Shown: positions 1 through 8,747 of the stretch, one piece after another
Layout: every line of letters begins with the position of its first letter
Numbering within the stretch: position 1 is the first letter of the stretch
Assembly (NCBI GenBank): GCA_032622095.1
Contig: CP136069.1
Coordinates: 189,153,122 to 189,217,121, forward strand
DNA from: Siphonodentalium dalli
Lineage: Eukaryota > Mollusca > Scaphopoda > Gadilida > Siphonodentaliidae
DNA: 64,000 nucleotides
Direction of reading: 5' to 3'
The notes under the pieces: generated by a model
What the model was told of the DNA's origin: nothing
The model's input: the letters and a program-made list of their open reading frames with translations, nothing else
Database searches by the model: none
Program-made: the position numbers and the translations under genes

Positions 1-274
1 CCGTTTGGTGTAGATATGAATGTTGGTCATAATCTAATGTTTGTTTATTCTGATATTGCCGATTTCACAATTGTTGGAAATGTTGAAGTACAAAAGAGAT
101 ATCGACGGATTACATGTAAAACATGAATTTTTAAATTTACATTATGTTCCAGTTTCAAAGTCTTACTTTGACAAAATTAGTGTAAATATAAGTGGCGACA
201 CAGGAAAATCAATTCAGTTTATTGGTGGTAAGTCTTTGGCGAAGTTGCATTTCAGAAAACGAGAGGAATTCTAA
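1..274 (+). CDS. Penton-like capsid protein of an adintovirus/Polinton-like virus, C-terminal part only
   Basis: The window opens inside this gene. From about position 65 the frame reads continuously to the stop at 272-274. The visible tail has a Ser-Tyr-Phe-Asp-Lys-Ile motif, then Asp-Thr-Gly-Lys, and ends in Leu-His-Phe-Arg-Lys-Arg. This tail style is typical of a structural protein found next to the major capsid gene in adintovirus and Polinton-like elements (family knowledge, recalled). The gene ends 5 nt before the next ATG, in the same direction and with no intron, which fits a viral late-gene cluster. The ATG at 41 is unlikely to be the true start because most of the protein lies upstream of the window. 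Penton-like is an inference from the tail and the context. Confidence 0.55.
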
Positions 275-279
275 AAACA

Positions 280-654
280 ATGTTCCCCGTGTATAGAGGT
301 GTACCACGGCAATATGGTAACGGTATTGGTTCAATTTTCAAATCACTTATGAGATCTGCTGTACCATTTCTAAAACCGATTGGTCGGACAGCTTTACAAC
401 TTGCGAAAAAACACACTTTTGGTGTTGCAGATGAAATTATTAATCAAGGTAAAAGTCCGAAAGAAGCGTTGATGTCTGAAGGTAAAAAAGCTTTAAAATC
501 TTTTGGAACACAAGCTAAAAATCAAATTTTGAACTCGAGACAAAAACCTAGAAAAAGAGTAGCGAATTCAAAAATGAATCATTCAGCTGTCAAACGCCGA
601 AAAAGTCAGTCGAAAAAACATCCTAGCAGTCGAGCTCTTGATATTTTTGATTAA
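280..654 (+). CDS. Small basic virion core (pX-like) protein, 124 aa
   Basis: An intronless ORF starts 5 nt after the previous stop and ends 2 nt before the capsid gene. The N-terminal third contains Tyr-Arg-Gly-Val-Pro and Gly-Ile-Gly-Ser-Ile-Phe followed by an amphipathic stretch. The C-terminal half is very rich in Lys and Arg, with Arg-Lys-Arg clusters that would bind DNA and act as nuclear localisation signals. Small basic proteins in this position of adintovirus and Polinton-like genomes are usually compared with adenoviral core proteins. The role here, packaging or condensing virion DNA, is inferred from composition and neighbours. Short, biased sequences like this are hard to assign by homology, so the name is provisional. 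Confidence 0.55.
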   Translation: MFPVYRGVPRQYGNGIGSIFKSLMRSAVPFLKPIGRTALQLAKKHTFGVADEIINQGKSPKEALMSEGKKALKSFGTQAKNQILNSRQKPRKRVANSKMNHSAVKRRKSQSKKHPSSRALDIFD

Positions 655-656
655 TC

Positions 657-1961
657 ATGGCACAAATGGTAAATGGATCATGCGAATGCAATAAATCGGA
701 ACTTGATATAACACATGTTCCACCAACGGTGGCTACAATGTCAGAATCGCAGTGGATCGAAAATCATCCGATTGCACCGCTGAATAATTCTGCTCCGATA
801 GAGTTTGTCATACCATCTCAAACCGAAAAGTGGACAGATATTAATCAATCTTATCTTTATGTGAAATTCAAAATTACAAAAAAAGATGGAACTAATTTGG
901 ATGCTGGTACGGAATTAGCACCTGTTAACAATTTCTTTCATAGTATGTTCAGCAGTATCGATGTTTACTTGAACAACAAATTGATAACTTCGAATTCTGA
1001 CACTTACCCATACCGAGCATATTTCGAAAATCTGTTGGGATACTCTCCAGAATATAAAGATAATCAATTAGCAAATTTAGAAATGTGGTATGGCGATACA
1101 GCAGAACATTTTGAAGAGAGTACCAAAGGTGGTACTAATGCTGGATTAACTTCTAGAGAAAGTTTGATCGGTGGTAGTAAAATTGTTGAACTATGTGGAC
1201 GCTTACACACTGATCTGTTTCTTCAAGAAAAATATTTACCAAATGGAATTGAAATTCGTATCAGATTAAACAGATCACCATCAAAATTTTGCCTCATTGG
1301 CGCCGAGGATGGACAAATTGTTTTCGAATCAGCAGTGTTCCATGTCAGAACAGTTAGTCTCTTTCCAGCGGTCTCAAATAAATTAAATCAAGAAATTGTC
1401 CAGTCAAAAATGAAAATACCTATCAGACGAGTAGAAATAAAAACTTTCACAATTAGTACTGGACTTAGATCAAAAATTGAAGACCACTTATTTCAAGGAC
1501 AATTACCAAAGAGAATTTTTATTGCGTTGGTCGAAAATAAAGATATGAATGGAGATTTGGGTACCAATCCATTCCACTTCAAACATTTCAGTTTGAATAA
1601 ATTGGAAGTTAGTCAAGACGGTCATACAATACATAACCGTCCATTTGAACCAAACTTCGCAACAAAACAATGTCTCAGATCATATTTATCTTTGTATCAA
1701 TCTTTAGGAATGTTTGGTGTTAACAAATCAATTGGCATTAATTTAAAAGAATATATGAATGGTTATTGTTTGTGGGGTTTCGACTTGACACCGGACCAAG
1801 GAAGTGACGAGGGACATCTACATCCTATAAAGACAGGGAACCTGCGTTTGGAGCTTCAGTTCTTGACAGCTCTCACTACAGCCGTCAACGTTTTGGTGTA
1901 TGCTGAATTCGACAGTGAAATAGAGATCACAGCTTTGAGAGAAGTGCTTACTGACTATTAG
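657..1961 (+). CDS. Major capsid (hexon-like, double jelly-roll) protein, 434 aa
   Basis: An intact 434-aa ORF with no stops or frameshifts. It resembles the invertebrate proteins often annotated 'F54H12.2-like', which I associate with capsid proteins of adintovirus/Polinton-like elements. Residues ~36-75 carry the pattern Pro-Ile-Glu-Phe-Val-Ile, a short spacer, then Tyr-Leu-Tyr-Val-Lys-Phe-Lys-Ile. This is a typical opening strand pair of such capsid proteins. Later come Asn-Asn-Phe-Phe-His-Ser-Met-Phe and, near residue 330, Phe-Glu-Pro-Asn-Phe. The C-terminus is rich in beta-type residues. The gene is flanked within a few bases by the core-like gene and by the 136-aa gene. An uninterrupted frame suggests a young insertion or purifying selection. 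A structure prediction would decide between double jelly-roll and another fold. Confidence 0.68.
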   Translation: MAQMVNGSCECNKSELDITHVPPTVATMSESQWIENHPIAPLNNSAPIEFVIPSQTEKWTDINQSYLYVKFKITKKDGTNLDAGTELAPVNNFFHSMFSSIDVYLNNKLITSNSDTYPYRAYFENLLGYSPEYKDNQLANLEMWYGDTAEHFEESTKGGTNAGLTSRESLIGGSKIVELCGRLHTDLFLQEKYLPNGIEIRIRLNRSPSKFCLIGAEDGQIVFESAVFHVRTVSLFPAVSNKLNQEIVQSKMKIPIRRVEIKTFTISTGLRSKIEDHLFQGQLPKRIFIALVENKDMNGDLGTNPFHFKHFSLNKLEVSQDGHTIHNRPFEPNFATKQCLRSYLSLYQSLGMFGVNKSIGINLKEYMNGYCLWGFDLTPDQGSDEGHLHPIKTGNLRLELQFLTALTTAVNVLVYAEFDSEIEITALREVLTDY

Positions 1962-1962
1962 G

Positions 1963-2373
1963 ATGGAGTTCACAACACAGCTATGGAACTACTATGAAGA
2001 ATACCGACGTTCACAACACGTTGCTCCGAGATTAAAACTGATCTTGGACACACTCAACAACGCTACGATTGAAGAACTACAAGAAATTATTCGCAAGGAA
2101 GTGTCAGCAAACTGTGAAGGATGTAAAATAGAACATCCTAGTCAACGTGAACATGTTCTGTGTTTGTTCTCTACAACTGATGATTGGACAAACCAGTTTA
2201 TCGACTTAGCACTGATTAAACTTGACATATACAATGTTATGGAAAGATGGTTCCCGAAGCTGATGGAGTTAAACCCACACTGCAAGGAGAAGTTCGAAGC
2301 ATACCTTATGTGGGATCATCTGAGAAACAGTTTGGAGCTCAACGCAAAAAATTCGACGCAGAGTGGACTCTGA
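1963..2373 (+). CDS. Small Cys/His protein of the viral cluster, 136 aa
   Basis: The ATG lies 1 nt after the capsid stop codon, so the frame is packed tightly into the late cluster. I cannot name a function. The visible feature is a putative zinc-binding set in the middle: C51-x2-C54, H58 in a His-Pro-Ser-Gln motif, then H64-x2-C67. Helical segments rich in Leu and Ile lie on both sides. I recall proteins with this Cys-x2-Cys / His-Pro-Ser-Gln / His-x2-Cys pattern beside capsid genes of invertebrate Polinton-like elements, but I cannot confirm that here. A regulator or a minor virion factor are both possible. Confidence 0.5.
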   Translation: MEFTTQLWNYYEEYRRSQHVAPRLKLILDTLNNATIEELQEIIRKEVSANCEGCKIEHPSQREHVLCLFSTTDDWTNQFIDLALIKLDIYNVMERWFPKLMELNPHCKEKFEAYLMWDHLRNSLELNAKNSTQSGL

Positions 2374-2406
2374 TGTGGTCACAGCGAGTCAAAGAGAATT
2401 ACAACG

Positions 2407-2880
2407 ATGCAGACAGCTGAACTTCAATATATTCTGGACAATTCCTGGTTGTGTAAACTTAACACACATGTTTGTGCTAGAGATCTGTTACCAGAGAAGA
2501 AACCACAGCATATTCAAGCATATATTGTGAACACGCACTCATCGGATCAGCCAGGAGAACACTGGACATTGATGTTATTCAAGGGAAGATCAGCTGTATA
2601 CTTCGACTCATTTGGACTACCACCACCGAGACGATATATGTTACCATTCATAAAAAGGAACTCATCAGCATGGACTATGAATACAACACGATATCAACAT
2701 CGTGCGACAAATGTGTGTGGATTATATTGTATATTCGCACTCCACCACATGATGAAAGGAAAGAGGATGAAAATATTATTCAATTCTCGGGATTTCTTCA
2801 AGACTGACAGAACAATAGTTCGATGGTTTGGAAAGCACTATGGTCGATTATACAGAAAAGCAAATTTGCTGTTGAATTAA
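2407..2880 (+). CDS. Adenain-like cysteine protease (C5 family), 157 aa
   Basis: This small cysteine protease resembles the adenovirus maturation protease and the ULP1/C48 fold. The catalytic order His-Asp-Cys is present: H52 in Glu-His-Trp-Thr, D67 in Tyr-Phe-Asp-Ser, and C104 in Asn-Val-Cys-Gly-Leu-Tyr-Cys. Gln97 lies seven residues before the cysteine, the spacing of the oxyanion-hole glutamine in adenain. In related viruses the enzyme cleaves capsid and core precursors in the virion. It is about 50 residues shorter than adenoviral adenain but keeps all active-site positions. It is the last gene of the cluster; a polyadenylation-type AATAAA follows at about 3142-3147. Confidence 0.8.
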   Translation: MQTAELQYILDNSWLCKLNTHVCARDLLPEKKPQHIQAYIVNTHSSDQPGEHWTLMLFKGRSAVYFDSFGLPPPRRYMLPFIKRNSSAWTMNTTRYQHRATNVCGLYCIFALHHMMKGKRMKILFNSRDFFKTDRTIVRWFGKHYGRLYRKANLLLN

Positions 2881-3330
2881 ACTTCACCAGGACATCGACG
2901 GCTGATATACATACAACTCAAAGAAGACGACGACCAGATAACAACGAATGTGTCGACAACTCCACAAAATAGACTCTTTTGTTATTGATTCAGCGTAGGA
3001 TCTTGTAGGATGTTGTAGGATGTTCAATTAAGTTTCTTCAAATCTGAGACCTTGTTTTGTACATAAATTATTGTTCTTTGTTAATATTTTTGATGTATAA
3101 TAATATATTATTGTTCATTGTTCTTGTTCTTGTTTTTGAAAAATAAATGATAAATTACAACAAAATCGTTTTCACTGTAGGACCCCCACCAATTGATTCT
3201 GTTCGTGTCGATGTGTCATCTCTGGTCAGAATTATACAAACTTTAAATTAGTAATGAAAAAAATGTCTAAGTCCATTTTCATTTTTTCGATCAGAAATGT
3301 CACATCAATGACAGGAACATCTATCCTCAG
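2881..3330 (+). other. 3' flank of the viral cluster
   Basis: No coding sequence is evident. The stretch holds a likely poly(A) signal (AATAAA at about 3142-3147) after an AT-rich trailer, plus two short 'AGGATGTTGT' direct repeats near 3005-3025. I cannot see a terminal inverted repeat for the virus, because its left end lies outside the window. The right boundary of the insertion is therefore unknown. Confidence 0.4.
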
Positions 3331-3547
3331 GGTGGGAACTATGGCCCAGTACCCCCCCCCCCCCCAGACATGGGCACTATGGCCCAGTAACCCCCAGACA
3401 TGGGCACTATGGCCCAGTACCCCCCCAGACATGGGCACTATGGCCCATAGTGCCCATGTCTGGGGGGTACTGGGCCATAGTGCCCATGTCTGGGGGGTAC
3501 TGGGCCATAGTGCCCATGTCTGGGGGGTACTGGGCCATAGTGCCCAC
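3331..3547. repeat. Long imperfect palindrome made of inverted tandem units
   Basis: A roughly 32-bp unit, centred on GGGCACTATGGCCCAGTA followed by a C run and AGACAT, is repeated about three times. It meets its own reverse complement at about 3437-3455 and continues for about three more units. The outer ends, GTGGGAACTATGGCCC and GGGCCATAGTGCCCAC, are complementary apart from one mismatch. The whole piece could extrude as a cruciform. Open frames across it on both strands are products of the repeat and are not genes. Confidence 0.85.
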
Positions 3548-3657
3548 CATTACTACTTATACTCCGTGTCTTAAAATATTAGTCATAGTTACCTAAGATC
3601 AGGTATAAAACACGAATATTTCGCTTTCATCACAAGAATACATAGAGAATACCTACG

Positions 3658-4060
3658 GGATTTTTTTACCCTGTGCCAATGCATTCTCTTATATATGCGA
3701 GTCGACCATAGGTCGCCTCGCATATATAAGAGAATGCATTGGCCTAACAATTTTTTATCATTTTTTTTATCATTTAAAAAAAATAAATGTTTCTTACAAT
3801 TTTTAGGACATAAAATAAAAAACATCCATTACCCTGCAGGGAGCCCCACACATATATAAAAGCATATAGAAGAGTGTCGTCTACTCGTGTTTGTCTGGGG
3901 CTCTGTATGGGTGAAATTATAAAATTGTCAAAGAATACAAGAAAACATTATTAAAATTGTAAAAAATTGTTAGGCCAATGCATTCTCTTATATATGCGAG
4001 GCGACCTATGGTCGACTCGCATATATAAGAGAATGCATTGGCACAGGGTAAAAAAAATCC
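3658..4060. mobile_element. MITE with two palindromic cores and GGATTTTTTT ends
   Basis: The outer ends GGATTTTTTTACCCTGTGCC and its complement at 4041-4060 form a terminal inverted repeat. Just inside each end is a ~70-bp near-perfect palindrome with arms GCCAATGCATTCTC and TTATATATGCGAG around a CGACC-ATA-GGTCG centre. The two cores are inverted copies of each other. The 200-bp AT-rich middle has no coding potential. The same core recurs across the window inside MITEs with other ends. Confidence 0.75.
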
Positions 4061-6510
4061 TGACTGAATGCATGGTGATATACTATGAACGCAATATACT
4101 ATCTTCTAAAAAATCTAAACTTTACCAAAATTGCCCACATACTCTGTGACAGAGACTGTCTTTATACTTTGAAATACTATTTGGTTATATTCACCAAGGT
4201 CACATACGCGAAGGATACTATGTTTTCTGCAACCGCATTACCGTGTGTATCCCTTTTCCCTAATGTTACACATATCTGCTGAACTAGCAACCATAAATAG
4301 CAACAGTGAGTCAATGTTCAATGCTGAAATAACAGCTTAAAACGCTGGTCACCTGGTATTTTGCACAAGTGCATGGGTGGTTTTGGGCAGATATTTTCAA
4401 ACAACAAAATACGGAAAACTAATATTGTACATTGCGTAATAGGATATTCCAGTTGAAAGTTGCCGACTGAAGGAAGTTGAACAAATTGTCTACTAAGACA
4501 TCGGGTTTGAAGTAGCACGAAAATTAGTCGTATATAAAATGAATGATGTACTGTCTATTTGATCTGGTGTGATGGAGTGCTAATATTTTGAAGAGGTGGC
4601 GGTTTCTTTGCAATATAATAAGCATTGCAACATTCGTGTATGGTTTATCATCACGGACAGTGCAGAAAAATTTGGAAATGAAACTACTCTTTATACCGCA
4701 AGGATATGCATTTAATTTTCTGAGTTATATTCAATAATTGATCATCACGCCGAATGAAACTACCATACAATGTGTGGCGAAACATTACTTCGTACGTTGC
4801 ATGCCCGAAATTTATATTTTTGGCCCCGACTGTAAACAGAAAACCCGAAATTTTAAAGACGTAAAGCATTGGGTTTGACTTGCGTTGGAATGACCGATAT
4901 ATCCTCCAGATGGATCTGTTTTAATGATCTGTGTACCTTTAAAGATATTTAGCAACAGACTTGTATATTACTGATACGTATTTTACCTACTAGGTGGTTA
5001 TACAATAAGTTGCTTTCGTCTTGGCTTAGCTTGGTGGTTGCGGCCATTTTGACAGCCATTTCATGACCGCGTTTGTATTATTCTGATCGTGTCACTATAT
5101 TCGCTCTCGTATTCATAGTTCACACAGACTGGTATAACTGCGTAATTCATATGACTAGATTAGACAAAATAGAAGAGCAAAATACGGCCAGATCGTTGAC
5201 AACCAGTTTTGGGGGTAGCCCGGGTAGGGTTATGTTTTAACAAGTTTTGACCACTTATGATATGCGTACTTGCTAATTCTTCCTATTATAGCGACGGAGG
5301 TGGTGTCTGTGCAGTTTAAAAAAAAATAGATAGCGTGTGTCCATGTTTTAAGAAGCCCGAGAAATCCGACTTCGAATACAACAGTTTTCTTTCAAAATCG
5401 GCATTGTTTTGGCTCAGTGTTTTATTTCATATCCATATCTGCGAAATTCATTCGAAGTTTCCCTTCGAGTGGGTGTTTTTGTGTAAGAGAATTGTGTACC
5501 GAACAATATTGAGTGCCTTTTGAATACGTTTGGGCTGAACAATTGTTACAGCATCCAATTATTTCCATGATTGTGAAAAATATTTTTTTTTATTAATAAT
5601 ATGGAAAAAATGATGTAACTCAGAAAGCTCAACTCTGATTTTAGGGGACTTTTCGTGACGCGTCCGCGATGTTGTGGCCTAAATAATATAAAAAAATCAG
5701 CTTTCCCCGATTTATTTCCTTACTTTTCCACTTTCATGTCTAATGTGCCTGGACTAAATATATTTCCAAGCGAATAGTCAGTACGGAGTAGAGATAACGT
5801 TTGTTCGGATGCGAATTTTCAATGTATCTGGCAAAAGACAAGATCGCGCACATGTTTACAGAGAATTCAAATCTGAAGAAAGCACAACCGGTATATACGT
5901 GTCAATATCGACTATTTTTCGATGTAGACTATGCACAGGGCCATGTCGGCAGGGGATGGGATTGGTGTATGGCCAATATTCCATATATGGAACTTTTGAA
6001 TATTCATGAATTCCATGACGTTGTTGGAGCTGAAGATTAGAAACCCTGAACACATCTTAGTAAAATTGGCATTAACATGTTCACGTCCCACCGACTCTGG
6101 CCTCAGAATGGTGGAGGGGCGATTACTCTATCATGTAGATCATTTACAGATGATAATTCCTATCGGATTTCTGTTTGGATCTCGTGTGGTCCGCTCTTCA
6201 GTCGCTCATGCAGTACTATAAAACTACCTACATGGCAATTTACTTGTCATTGAGCAGCGAAGAGCACTATAATCCTCGATAATGTAATAGTACAGGCGAC
6301 TTACTGGAAATAACCAGACTAGACGAATCGAATCGACCGTTAGTATTTCATGCATGCATCATCCCTGAAGAGTTTCAAATATATGGCATTTTACCTCATT
6401 TGCTGGCTGAATACTCATTGGTGAGTAGTTCACTTCGGGAATGTTATATAATAAGTAGAGCAAATGCGGCCCAAGTGCTCATCTTATTTTTTAGAACGTT
6501 AACATTTCTT
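4061..6510. other. Intergenic sequence without recognised genes
   Basis: I found no conserved coding signal here on either strand. Short open frames (for example around 5335-5523 and 5801-6221) have no recognisable domains or splice context. A 39-bp piece near 5975-6013 (ATTCCATATATGG...TTCATGAATTCCAT) recurs in the centre of the inverted-repeat element at 13765-13977, so part of the stretch is old repeat. Confidence 0.5.
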
Positions 6511-6512
6511 CC

Positions 6513-8180
6513 AATTAAGTCAGGGGGGGGCGGGGGTCTGCAAAAAAATTCCGTATATAGGGCCGGGGTGGGTGGGTGGCCCAGAGGCGGAAAAATGGTG
6601 CTTGTAAATTTTTTCCAAAATGGTTTTTTTTCAAACAATTTACAAGTACTGACCATGTAATGTTGTTTGTAAGCATGTTAGTACCATGCTTGTTGTTATA
6701 GGGCTATATAGGCAGCTAAAGTGACTCTTTAGCCTCAGATTTAGCAACATTCTGGATTTCACAGTATCCCGGACCACTTCACAGTGGACCACCGTACTAA
6801 CGTCCAGGAAACTTATGATCAACGGAAGAAATATTTAGTAACAAAATTAATATATTACCCAGTTGTATTATCTGAATAAGAGTAATAAAACAAAAAAACT
6901 CTATCACAAATTGGATACTACATGGTGAATACTCAATGATGACTACTAGTAGATATCATTAACCTGATTGTTGCATAACATGAAATTGAAAAGGGTATCT
7001 CATAAATTTCTAATGTCGGAAATACTGTCTTGTTCTGGCATGTAATCAAATTCATTCCTTCTGGTTATTTCTCATCTTGAATGATTGCAAGTAATGTTAA
7101 TTTGCAACAATTATCCAAATAAAATTGAATTGGTTATGATGAATGACATTACTGTTTACTGCTCAGACAATCCCAAATGAAGGTGACGCTATTCTCATTG
7201 AATTTCCGAACTTCATCTGGGAGCTTTACTGCTCAACAAGACGAAACTAAAATACTAATTGTATACTGTTATCACTTACAAATAGATGAACTGAAATAAT
7301 GTGATGCATTCAGATGCATTGAGAAATGACATTCAATTCTTCATTCTGGTCTATCACCATACCAAACCACATCAAAATTTGACAACCGACACTTAACTTA
7401 TATTGCGAAAACTTTGTATGGACTGAATTTCATAAAGTCGAACAGGGCCCATAACTCTGGTAGACATTGGTGGTCACAACCTGCGATATTATGCATATTC
7501 GTCCCCCATTTCTGGTCCGTCACCATGCCATAGGGCATCAAATATGACAACTGACTCTTGAGTTAAAATTCAAAATGTTTGTACGGACAGACGGCTCGAG
7601 ACGTCAACTATATACCCGCCGACTAATATCGGGCAGTATAATAACCATATATCTATGTGTATACATAAACAAAAAACAATTCCCCTCCCACCCCATCCCG
7701 TTAGATAAGACTAAAGAGTTCTTTGATCATGCACATATAATTATAGAACCCCTGACCTGTTTAGCACTATTTACACTGGCCAGTGTTCTCTGTCAGACAC
7801 AACACACTCGATATATTAAGGCTATAATGGGTCTAGGGCAATTTGTGACATATAGTGTACCTACACAATGCTTAATTAATATTGTTGTTAGATACTGAAA
7901 ACACCAGGAAATACATGGAAATACAGTATATTTTTCGTTTTTCTGATCTGTGTTTACCAATTAGTAAGGCAGTTAACACAGTTATTGAAGAACGGCTAAA
8001 AAAACCTCTGAAATTTTGATAAAAACATGAGAAACGGGGGGTGGGTCCCCAAAATTTTGGAGGAAAAAAATATTTTTTTTGCAAAAATGGGGTGGTGGGT
8101 CCCTCGAGGTCGGAAAAAAACTTTTTGGGCCCTATATGTGCAATTTTTTTCCAGACCCCCCCCCCCCCCTGATTAAGTCC
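6513..8180. repeat. Pair of inverted G-rich repeat arms around AT-rich sequence
   Basis: The arm at 6513-6564 (TTAAGTCAGGGGGG, then GGTCTG, an A run and TATAGGGCC) is matched in inverted orientation by 8128-8180. The two arms could bound a 1.67-kb element or be two solo copies. Between them at 7440-7600 lies a degenerate 'GGGCCCATAACTCTGG' repeat with a following 'ACGGACAGACGG' run, a repeat type seen again near 19,000 and 47,000. No gene is visible. Confidence 0.45.
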
Positions 8181-8747
8181 CCAATTTTTGGCCAATGGGT
8201 GTTTCCGGGTATAGTTTTTGCGGATTCCGGTGGTCAGGGACACTATTCGGATAAATCCAGGATGGTGGTCAAATTATGGCCGTCCTTGCCAGTGAGATTG
8301 TTTCTGCTGCCGAAGAAGCAGAAAAACAGGCAATATCTGGGATTAAATACGACAGGTGTTTTTTGGGCTGACTTCTGTACAGTGCCATCCGCCTCCCCCA
8401 AGCCCACCCACCCTGAGTTTATCATTTCTTATACGTTTTGCGAAGTTTGAGCCTTTGTGGTGTAAATCTTTAAATGCCCGTTATTTCGTAAAAGTAATAT
8501 TTAACGAAATAACGGACATCTTAGAGTTATCTCTCACTTCAAAACATAAACATTGGGCGCTGTCGTATCTAATCCCATACTATGCCGAAAAACATAGCAA
8601 CAGCACACTAATTATGTTTCCATGATATCTTTGTGTTATTTTTCAGCTGAATTTGTTATGATGGGTTTAAAGATGGTCGCCAAGATGGCAGCTTGAAATC
8701 GCGAAAATATTAGTTTTTACTTAATTCACAACAAAAAACCCTCAGTA
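8181..8747. other. Non-coding flank with a small palindrome and a diverged inverted arm
   Basis: There is a short hairpin at 8476-8518 (CCGTTATTTCGT paired with ACGAAATAACGG). The stretch 8602-8729 is a diverged inverted copy of 13079-13199. It suggests an older element around the 3.45-kb insertion described next. No gene is visible. Confidence 0.45.

Noticed and set aside
3254-3574. Repetitive peptide frame with Trp-Ala-Leu-Trp-Pro repeats
   Set aside because: It is a translation of the inverted tandem palindrome.
5335-6221. Several short frames that could be exons
   Set aside because: No domain signature, no convincing splice sites and part of the region is shared with a repeat.
8079-8450. 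Overlapping frames of 123 aa on both strands
   Set aside because: Low-complexity G/C and A/T runs of a repeat arm produce both frames. No conserved motif is present.
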